The position numbers and the translations under genes were made by a program. A stretch of DNA of 5,332 nucleotides from assembly GCA_027457005.1 (NCBI GenBank), contig DAIDTV010000012.1, positions 1 to 5,332 of the forward strand, written 5' to 3'. Position 1 is the first letter of the stretch, and the number at the start of each line of letters is the position of its first letter. The DNA is from Chloroflexota bacterium. GTDB taxonomy: Bacteria; Chloroflexota; Limnocylindria; Limnocylindrales; CSP1-4. The notes under the pieces were generated by a model. That model was not told the DNA's origin. It searched no databases and saw nothing but the letters and a program-made list of their open reading frames with translations. Shown in pieces: positions 1-4,909 of the stretch.

Positions 1-515
1 ACCCAGCGGAACGCCTCGGTGGCCCCCAGCCGCCGGTCGCACTCCACGCACCGGTCGACCTCCGGCCGGAGGCCCAGCTCGTCGGTCAGGCCGAACTCGT
101 ACCATCGCGCGACCCGCCCCGGTGGCAGGCCCGCGTCGAGATGTCCGAACGCGCGGGAGAGCAGCTCGTAGAGCCGGGGCGCGGGGGCCCGTTCCTCGGT
201 CGACCGTTCGACCAGCTCCGACAGGTACCAGGCCGTCGCCGTCGATTCCAGGCGGTAGCGGAGCGCAAGCCAGGCGTGCCGCACCGTCGCCTGCGTGACG
301 ACGTCGAACGTCCGCCCGTGCGCGAGCACCAGGTGCAGCTCGGCGAACGGCTCCAGGCTGCCGCCCAGGCGGCTCTGCGGCCGCCGCACCCCCTTGGCGA
401 TCGCCTTGAGCTTCCCGTCGTGGGGTGTCAGCAGGGTCAGGACGCGGTCGGCCTCGCCCAGGTCGAACCGCGACAGCACGATCGCGGTGGTCTTGTAGAC
501 ACGGGGCGCGGCCAT
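1..515 (-). CDS. recO: DNA repair protein RecO, 5' part (runs off the left edge)
   Basis: RecO works in the RecFOR recombination-repair pathway. It binds SSB-coated single-stranded DNA, anneals strands, and helps RecR load RecA at gaps. Translating inward from position 515 gives 171 residues, against a usual RecO length of about 240-260, so the C-terminal third lies outside the window. The start, VYKTTAIVLSRFDLGEADRV, is the typical first strand of the RecO N-terminal OB-fold. It is followed by GKLKAIAKGVRRPQSRLGG (about residues 34-52) and SLEPF (53-57), both characteristic of the family. The helical C-terminal domain begins near residue 90, and CVEC at 156-159 is the first half of the zinc-finger cysteines found in many RecO proteins. 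ATG at 515 is chosen because it keeps the usual N-terminus. No Shine-Dalgarno precedes it, but a TACGCT hexamer sits 6 bp upstream, suggesting a leaderless mRNA. The gene is divergent from the prenyl synthase gene. Identification is confident from several family motifs. Confidence 0.93.
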   Translation of the reverse strand, partial: MAAPRVYKTTAIVLSRFDLGEADRVLTLLTPHDGKLKAIAKGVRRPQSRLGGSLEPFAELHLVLAHGRTFDVVTQATVRHAWLALRYRLESTATAWYLSELVERSTEERAPAPRLYELLSRAFGHLDAGLPPGRVARWYEFGLTDELGLRPEVDRCVECDRRLGATEAFRW

Positions 516-521
516 GACCCA

Positions 522-527
522 AGCGTA
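522..527 (-). promoter_or_regulatory. Candidate -10 element of recO (TACGCT), leaderless type
   Basis: On the minus strand TACGCT, which fits the TANNNT pattern of leaderless -10 elements, ends 6 bp before the recO ATG. Transcription would therefore begin at or next to the start codon. No purine-rich ribosome binding site lies between hexamer and ATG, and no good -35 hexamer is visible. TANNNT elements at this spacing are known from leaderless genes in Deinococcus and Actinobacteria; applying that rule here is inference. A six-base match is weak evidence alone, but the divergent gene shows the same arrangement. Confidence 0.45.
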
Positions 528-534
528 GCGCCTG

Positions 535-547
535 TATCATCGTCGGC
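535..547 (+). promoter_or_regulatory. Candidate -10 element of the prenyl synthase gene (TATCAT), leaderless type
   Basis: TATCAT at 535-540 matches five of six bases of TATAAT and is followed by a 7-bp spacer before the GTG at 548. The expected transcription start therefore coincides with the start codon. There is no Shine-Dalgarno sequence in the spacer and no convincing -35 element at 15-19 bp upstream, where the recO start region lies. This -10 and the opposing recO -10 are only 7 bp apart, so RNA polymerase could probably not occupy both promoters at once. Confidence 0.5.
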
Positions 548-1567
548 GTGCTGACCCACGCCGACCTGCAGGCGATGATCGCCGACACCGAGGCCGAGAT
601 CCTCCAGGTCGTCGACGCAGTGGACGGCCCTGCCACGCGCGGCCTCTACGACATGGTCCGCTACCACCTCGGCCTGGACGGCCCGACCGGCCTGAGCGGC
701 AAGCGGCTCCGGCCGCTGCTGGGACTGCTGGCGTACGCGTCCATCGCGGGCGACCACCGGCGAGCCCTGCCGGGCGCCGCGGCGGTCGAGCTGGGCCACA
801 ACTTCAGCCTGGTCCACGACGACATCGAGGACCGCGACGTGGAGCGGCGCCACCGGGCGGCGCTCTGGACGGTGTACGGGGTGGGCCAGGCGATCAACGC
901 CGGCGACACCCTGTTCGTGCTGTCCCGCCTGGCGCTCCACCGGCTCACCGACCTCGGGTTCAGCGACCGCAAGGTGCTCCGCCTGATGCGGCTGTACGAC
1001 GACACGTGCCTGGCGCTGTGCGAGGGCCAGTATCTCGACATCCGCGCCTCGGACAGCGGGACCGGGATGTCGGTGGACGGCTACTACGACATGATCGGCC
1101 GCAAGACCGCCGCCCTGATCGCCGCGTCGGTGGAGGCGGGGGCGCTGCTGGCGACCGACGACCAGGCGGTGGTGGACGCGTACCGCGCGTTCGGGTGGGC
1201 GCTCGGACTGGCGTTCCAGGTCAACGACGACGTGCTCGGGATCTGGGGGCAGGAGCAGGTGACGGGCAAGGAACCGTCCGACCTGGCGAAGCGCAAGCAG
1301 ACGCTGCCCGTGCTCTACGCGCTCGAGCATGCCACCGCGGAGGATCGGCAACGGCTGCTCGAGCTGTACGGCCGCCCGGATCCGACGGCAGGCGAGGTGG
1401 CCGAGGCGCGGTCGATCCTGGAGCGGTCCGGGGCGCGCGACTACGCGCGCGCGGAGGCGCGACGGTTCCGCGACGAGGCGCTCGCCGCGCTCGACGCGAC
1501 GGGCGTGGTCGGGGCCGGCGCGCGCGATCGCCTGCGCGACCTGATGGTGTCGGCGATCAGCGCGTAA
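548..1567 (+). CDS. Polyprenyl diphosphate synthase (trans-prenyltransferase, likely C15-C20 product)
   Basis: This cytosolic enzyme adds IPP units head-to-tail to an allylic primer, giving precursors of quinones, carotenoids or lipid carriers. The 339 residues match the usual family length. Visible motifs are GKRLRP (51-56, diphosphate binding), the first Asp-rich motif DDIED (91-95) followed by Arg-Arg at 100-101, GRKTAAL (184-190), FQVNDDVLG (223-231, second Asp-rich motif), GK at 240-241 and QTLP (251-254). The second motif is DDxxG rather than DDxxD, a variant seen in many high-GC Gram-positive short-chain synthases. Phe86 lies five residues before the first motif with small Ser87 at -4, as in archaeal-type GGPP synthases, so a C15-C20 product is inferred and a longer chain is not excluded. 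Start: GTG at 548 fits the leaderless promoter; ATG at 575 (codon 10) is the alternative and also lacks an RBS. The family assignment is firm, the product length is not. Confidence 0.93.
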   Translation: MLTHADLQAMIADTEAEILQVVDAVDGPATRGLYDMVRYHLGLDGPTGLSGKRLRPLLGLLAYASIAGDHRRALPGAAAVELGHNFSLVHDDIEDRDVERRHRAALWTVYGVGQAINAGDTLFVLSRLALHRLTDLGFSDRKVLRLMRLYDDTCLALCEGQYLDIRASDSGTGMSVDGYYDMIGRKTAALIAASVEAGALLATDDQAVVDAYRAFGWALGLAFQVNDDVLGIWGQEQVTGKEPSDLAKRKQTLPVLYALEHATAEDRQRLLELYGRPDPTAGEVAEARSILERSGARDYARAEARRFRDEALAALDATGVVGAGARDRLRDLMVSAISA

Positions 1568-1579
1568 TCGCTCGACACG

Positions 1580-2908
1580 CTACTCGGCCGCTTCCTGGCC
1601 CCCGCCGACCTCGTCCCGCGGGTGCCGCACCGCCAGCACCTTGCCCACCCGCCGGCCGTCGGTGGACTCCACCGTCAGCGTGACGCTGTCCACGTCGAGG
1701 CTGTCGCCCACCCTGGGCACCCCGCCGATGCGGTGGTAGACCAACCCGCCGACCGTGTCGTACTCCTCGCGGTCTTCGTCGGCCAGGTCCACGCCCAGCG
1801 CCTCGACGAAGTCGTCGATGTTGGCCCGGCCGTCGAAGCGGATCTCGTCATCCGACAGGCGCACGACCATCGGCTCCTCGACGTCGTACTCGTCCTGGAT
1901 CTCGCCCACGATCTCCTCGAGCAGGTCCTCGATCGTGACGATGCCCGCCGTCCCGCCGTACTCGTCGAGCACGATCGCGATGTGGACCTTCCGGCGCTGG
2001 AGCTCGTGGAGCAGGTCGTCGACGCTCATCGACTCCGGCACGAACAGCGGGGTCCGGAGCAGGGGCCGGAGCTCGGGCGGCGCGGCGTTGTCCTTCAGGT
2101 ACGGCAGCAGGTCCTTGGCGTACAGGATCCCGACGATGTTGTCGATGGACTCCTCGTACACCGGGATCCGCGAGTGGCCTTCGCGCAGGATCGTGTCGAC
2201 CGCCTCCGCCATCGACGCGTCGACCGGGATGGCCGTGACGTCGATGCGCGGCACCATCACCTCGTGGATGCGGCCCTCGCCGAGCTCGATCACGGCCGAG
2301 ATCATCTGCTCCTCCTCGGCCTCTAGCACTCCCTGCTGGCCGCCGCGCTCCACGAGGATCTTCAGCTCCTCCATGGAGATCCGGTACCGATCGGTCTGCT
2401 CGCCGCCCAGGGGACGCGCGATCGCGTTGGTGATCGCCTCGAGCAGGCGGACCAGTGGGCCGAGCAGCTTCTCGAGCAGCTCGAACGGTCCCGCGATCGC
2501 AAGCGCGAACCGCTCCGCGTTCGCCAACGCCAGCGCCTTGGGCACCAGCTCTCCGAACACGATCGTCACCAGCGCCAGGACCGCGGTGATCACCACCAGC
2601 GACAGCACGTCGGCATAGGGCGCCAGCGGTGCGAAGCCGGCGAGGGCATCCTGCAGGGCCACCTTGAGGCTGACCGCGGCGAACGCCGAGGCGAGGAACC
2701 CGATGAAGGTGATCCCGAGCTGGGTCACCGCGAGGAAGCGCCCGGGGCGGGTGAGGAGCCGCTCCAGGCGGCGGGCGGATCCGTGACCCTCCTCCACGAG
2801 CTGCTCCACGCGGCTGCGGCGGATCGTGACCAGGGCGATCTCGGCGGCGACGAAGACCGCGTTGAACCCGATCAGGATCGCGATGACCACCAGCTCGAGG
2901 GGATTCAT
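1580..2908 (-). CDS. CorC/HlyC (CNNM)-family DUF21-CBS membrane protein, probable Mg2+/Co2+ transporter
   Basis: The family includes bacterial CorC and animal CNNM proteins, linked to Mg2+ (and Co2+) efflux; many are annotated 'hemolysin family protein' for historical reasons. The 442 residues show the standard order. An N-terminal DUF21 membrane domain has hydrophobic segments at about 5-28, 58-80 and 99-118, and a re-entrant or fourth segment at about 133-160. It carries AEIALVTIRRSRVEQL (22-37) and GELVPK (119-124). A CBS pair spans about 215-340, with MVPRIDV (218-224), GHSRIPVYEE (244-253) and DEYGGTAGIVTIEDLLEE (315-332), a nucleotide-binding type signature. A CorC_HlyC transporter-associated domain follows at about 350-430. 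The frame stays open upstream into glmU, but ATG at 2908 is chosen because it overlaps the glmU stop (ATGA) and gives the normal N-terminus. The nearest GGAGG lies about 16-20 nt upstream, so translation probably depends on coupling to glmU. Ion specificity cannot be read from the sequence. Confidence 0.93.
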   Translation of the reverse strand: MNPLELVVIAILIGFNAVFVAAEIALVTIRRSRVEQLVEEGHGSARRLERLLTRPGRFLAVTQLGITFIGFLASAFAAVSLKVALQDALAGFAPLAPYADVLSLVVITAVLALVTIVFGELVPKALALANAERFALAIAGPFELLEKLLGPLVRLLEAITNAIARPLGGEQTDRYRISMEELKILVERGGQQGVLEAEEEQMISAVIELGEGRIHEVMVPRIDVTAIPVDASMAEAVDTILREGHSRIPVYEESIDNIVGILYAKDLLPYLKDNAAPPELRPLLRTPLFVPESMSVDDLLHELQRRKVHIAIVLDEYGGTAGIVTIEDLLEEIVGEIQDEYDVEEPMVVRLSDDEIRFDGRANIDDFVEALGVDLADEDREEYDTVGGLVYHRIGGVPRVGDSLDVDSVTLTVESTDGRRVGKVLAVRHPRDEVGGGQEAAE

Positions 2909-4305
2909 GCCGTCGGCCCGGGATCCTCCGCCTCGCGGCGCGCCGGGACCCGCGGGTGCCGCAGTCGGGCGGGCACGCCCACCGCCAGCATCCCGGGCGG
3001 CACGTCGTGGGTGACCACGGACCCGGCCCCGGTGCGGGCCCCGCGGCCGACGGTCACCGGCGCCACCAGCATGGTGTCGGAGCCGATGAACGCCCCGTCG
3101 CCGATGGTCGTGGGGTGCTTCGCCGTCCCGTCGTAGTTGCAGGTGATGGTGCCTGCGCCGATGTTGACGTGCTCGCCGATGGTGGCATCGCCCAGGTAGC
3201 TGAAATGGTGCTGCTTGGAGCCCGGTCCGAGGCGGCTGGACTTGATCTCCGCGAAGTTGCCCACCTCGGCGCGGTCGCCGACCGAGGCGCCGGGGCGGAG
3301 GTGCGCCCACGGCCCGACCCGCACGTCGTCGCCGACCTCGCTGGATTCGATCACGCTGGACCAGATCCGGCAGCGTTCGCCCACCACGCTGTCGACGATC
3401 CGGCTGCCCGAGCCCACCACGGTGTCGGTGCCGATCCGTGTGCGGCCCTGCAGCACCACGCCGGGCTCCAGCACCACGTCCGGCGCGATCTCCACGTCCG
3501 CGTCGACCAGGACCGAGCCGGGATCGAGCATCGTGACGCCGGCCAGCATGTGCGCCTCGACGATCCGGCGGCGCAGCTGCGCCTCGGCGGCCGCGAGCTG
3601 CACCCGGTCGTTGACCCCGGCCAGCTCCGCGTCGTCCTCCAGCTCGAGGGCCGCCACGCTGCCACCCTCGGCCCGCGCCATCGCGATCAGGCCGGTCAGG
3701 TAGTACTCGCCGGTGGACGGGGACGGCCCGATGTCGCCGATGCGCGACCGGACCCAGGCGGCATCGAACGCGTACAGCGCCGCATTGACCTCGCCCACCG
3801 CGCGGGTGGCCGCGTCGGCATCCTTCTCCTCGACGATCCCGGCCACCTGGCCGTCCGCGTCGCGGACCACCCGGCCGTAGCCGCGGGGATCCCGGGGGTG
3901 CGCCACCGTGATGGCCACGGTCGCAGCCGCCGTCCGACGCAGCGCCACCAGGCGCTCGACCGTGGCGGGCCGCAGGAGCGGCACGTCACCGCTCAGCACG
4001 ACGCACTCATCGACGTCGGCCGGCGCCGCCAGCAGCGCGGCGCGCAGCGCGTCGGCGGTGCCGAGCGTCTCGGCCTGGAGCGCAAACTCGGCGTGGCCTT
4101 CGAAAGCGTCGCATATGGCGGCCGTCGCGGGCGAGAACACCACCAGCGGCGGGCGGCTGCCGACGGCGCGCGCCGCATCCAGCACGTGTGCCAGCATCGG
4201 CCTGCCGCAGACCGGGTGGAGTACCTTCGGACGCCGCGACCGCATCCGCGTGCCGAGCCCCGCCGCGAGCACGATCGCGAGGGGCCCACCGTCCGCGCCG
4301 CTCAT
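2905..4305 (-). CDS. glmU: Bifunctional N-acetylglucosamine-1-phosphate uridyltransferase / glucosamine-1-phosphate acetyltransferase
   Basis: GlmU makes UDP-GlcNAc in the cytosol. Its C-terminal domain acetylates GlcN-1-P with acetyl-CoA and its N-terminal domain transfers UMP from UTP. The product feeds peptidoglycan and cell-surface glycans. The length, 466 residues, is normal. N-terminal pyrophosphorylase domain: LAAGLGTRM (13-21), Lys27, GTADAL (82-87), SGDVPLL (105-111, metal-binding Asp107), GYGR (142-145), EEK (159-161), EYYLT (200-204) and GVND (230-233, metal-binding Asn232). From about 255 a left-handed beta-helix of hexapeptide repeats follows, with RPGA (337-340), EIK (353-355), the expected catalytic His367 in QHHFSYLGD, and NIGAGTITCNYDG (381-393). 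The usual EYYLTD reads EYYLTG here (Gly205). Start: ATG at 4305, giving eight residues before the Rossmann strand. It overlaps the upstream small ORF (ATGA) and abuts a hairpin, and the only Shine-Dalgarno-like bases are inside that stem. The stop overlaps the corC-type gene. Both catalytic domains look intact. Confidence 0.97.
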   Translation of the reverse strand: MSGADGGPLAIVLAAGLGTRMRSRRPKVLHPVCGRPMLAHVLDAARAVGSRPPLVVFSPATAAICDAFEGHAEFALQAETLGTADALRAALLAAPADVDECVVLSGDVPLLRPATVERLVALRRTAAATVAITVAHPRDPRGYGRVVRDADGQVAGIVEEKDADAATRAVGEVNAALYAFDAAWVRSRIGDIGPSPSTGEYYLTGLIAMARAEGGSVAALELEDDAELAGVNDRVQLAAAEAQLRRRIVEAHMLAGVTMLDPGSVLVDADVEIAPDVVLEPGVVLQGRTRIGTDTVVGSGSRIVDSVVGERCRIWSSVIESSEVGDDVRVGPWAHLRPGASVGDRAEVGNFAEIKSSRLGPGSKQHHFSYLGDATIGEHVNIGAGTITCNYDGTAKHPTTIGDGAFIGSDTMLVAPVTVGRGARTGAGSVVTHDVPPGMLAVGVPARLRHPRVPARREAEDPGPTA

Positions 4306-4526
4306 GACGGGAGCGCCCCGTCGCGACCTGGAGGCTGGATTGACACGTCGCCTCGATTCTCAAGCGGGTTCGGAGGGGTGTCAACGTCGGCGACGCGCAG
4401 GGCGGCGAGAGGGGCAGCGGCGCCCACGTCCACGCCGGGGCCTGCACCGCCGAACATGTCGGCGACGGCGGCGACGGCGGCGACGGCGGCCTGCTGGCTG
4501 GGACGGCCCGGCACGGAGCCCGTCAC
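4302..4526 (-). CDS. Small ORF (74 codons) between ridA and glmU, unrecognised and possibly not coding
   Basis: I do not recognise this product. GTG at 4526 overlaps the ridA stop (GTGA) and its TGA overlaps the glmU ATG (ATGA), the same 4-nt junction as the other genes in the cluster. The predicted peptide is low in complexity: an Ala-Ala-Val repeat (about residues 14-22), a Gly/Ala-rich middle, and a Pro/Asp-rich, probably disordered tail. There is no membrane segment, signal peptide or known motif. By hand count 59 of 74 codons end in G or C, high but below the neighbouring genes, and the last third is the weakest. That third also holds a promoter and a hairpin for glmU, which argues for a leader region. 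In Bacillus this slot holds spoVG, but nothing here resembles SpoVG. It could be a coupling peptide that carries ribosomes to glmU, or a chance open frame. Confidence that it is translated is low to moderate. Confidence 0.35.
   Translation of the reverse strand: MTGSVPGRPSQQAAVAAVAAVADMFGGAGPGVDVGAAAPLAALRVADVDTPPNPLENRGDVSIQPPGRDGALPS
4306..4322 (-). promoter_or_regulatory. Hairpin directly abutting the glmU start codon
   Basis: In the minus-strand RNA, GACGGG and CCCGTC form a perfect 6-bp, mostly G-C stem with a 5-nt loop. Its last base is immediately 5' of the glmU ATG. The GGGG tract, the only Shine-Dalgarno-like element near this start, is taken up by the stem and loop. Ribosome access would thus be restricted unless ribosomes arriving from upstream melt the stem. 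No U-run follows, so it is not an intrinsic terminator. The pairing is read directly from the sequence; the regulatory role is inferred. Confidence 0.45.
4356..4384 (-). promoter_or_regulatory. Candidate sigma70-type promoter for glmU
   Basis: On the minus strand a perfect -35 hexamer TTGACA (4384 to 4379) is followed by a 17-bp spacer and GAGAAT (4361 to 4356), which matches four of six bases of TATAAT including A2 and T6. Transcription would start near 4349, giving a leader of about 45 nt before the glmU ATG that carries the start-codon hairpin. This segment is also the least GC-rich part of the ridA-glmU interval. If active it lets glmU and the corC-type gene be expressed independently of ispE and ridA. 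Confidence 0.45.
4461..4490 (-). repeat. Tandem 9-bp repeat, 3.3 copies
   Basis: The plus strand reads GGCGACGGC three times without interruption (4461-4469, 4470-4478, 4479-4487), followed by a further GGC. In the minus-strand small ORF each unit encodes Ala-Ala-Val. Because the unit is a multiple of three, gain or loss of a copy by replication slippage would not shift the frame. No flanking target duplication or other mobile-element sign is present. Confidence 0.85.
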
Positions 4527-4909
4527 GCCCGCTCGGCGATGGAGGCCGTCGCCTCGATCTCCACGCGCCCGCCGCGCGGGAGCGCCGCGACGGCCACGGT
4601 CGACCGGGCCGGGAACGGCTCGGCGAAATGACGGGCATAGATGGCGTTGACCGCCGCGAAATCGGCCATGTCGGCCAGGAATATGGTGGTCTTCACGACG
4701 TCGTCCATGGTGGCCCCGGCGGCCCCCAGCACCGCCTCGAGGTTGGCCAGCGCCCGCTCGGCCTGCAGCTCCACGCCGATCACCAGCTCGCCGGTCGCGG
4801 GATCCATCCCGAGCTGGCCGGAGCAGAACACCAGCCGCTCGGCGCGCACGGCCTGGCTGTAGGGTCCGATCGCCGCCGGAGCGGCCCCGGTTGCGACTGG
4901 GTCCTTCAT
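4523..4909 (-). CDS. ridA: RidA family (YjgF/YER057c/UK114) enamine/imine deaminase
   Basis: RidA proteins are small cytosolic trimers that hydrolyse reactive 2-aminoacrylate and related enamines released by PLP enzymes such as threonine/serine dehydratases, protecting other PLP enzymes. The 128 residues match the family length. Visible hallmarks are IGPYSQAV (14-21, with the conserved Tyr17), FCSGQLGMDP (28-37), NLEAVL with the following GATMDDVVKTTIFLADM (56-81), and PARSTVAVAALPRGGRVEIEA (from 100), which contains the substrate-carboxylate-binding Arg102 and the conserved Glu pair at 117 and 119. The position of E. coli RidA Cys107 is Thr104 here, so this copy does not use that cysteine. 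Start: ATG at 4909 overlaps the ispE stop (ATGA) and has a strong Shine-Dalgarno. Residues for the deaminase activity appear intact, but a related subfamily with another role is possible. Its place between ispE and glmU parallels yabJ of Bacillus. Confidence 0.93.
   Translation of the reverse strand: MKDPVATGAAPAAIGPYSQAVRAERLVFCSGQLGMDPATGELVIGVELQAERALANLEAVLGAAGATMDDVVKTTIFLADMADFAAVNAIYARHFAEPFPARSTVAVAALPRGGRVEIEATASIAERA

Noticed and set aside
437..1351. 304-codon open frame on the minus strand, antisense to the prenyl synthase gene
   Set aside because: It overlaps a gene with intact catalytic motifs on the plus strand and shows no recognisable motif; it is a GC-driven shadow that would also overlap recO.
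2909..3310. N-terminal extension of the CorC-type protein (134 extra residues)
   Set aside because: The frame is open upstream but lies wholly inside glmU, is rich in Arg, Pro and Gly, and the ATG at 2908 gives the normal DUF21 N-terminus and an ATGA overlap.
4340..4370. Plus-strand promoter starting from TTGACA at 4340-4345
   Set aside because: No acceptable -10 hexamer occurs 16-18 bp downstream (the sequence there is AGCGGG-like), and no plus-strand gene follows.
4461..4490. CRISPR-like or mobile-element repeat
   Set aside because: The units are 9 bp, directly adjacent with no spacers, and there are no terminal inverted repeats, cas genes or transposase nearby; it is a simple tandem repeat.
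4302..4526. SpoVG homologue in the ridA-glmU slot, as in Bacillus
   Set aside because: The predicted peptide has none of the SpoVG features I know (MEVTDVRLRR-like start, conserved core) and is low-complexity.
2956..4650. 564-codon open frame on the plus strand, antisense to glmU and ridA
   Set aside because: It mirrors well-supported genes on the other strand, its product is compositionally biased (His, Arg, Gly, Ala, Pro) with no domain, and long open antisense frames are expected at this GC content.
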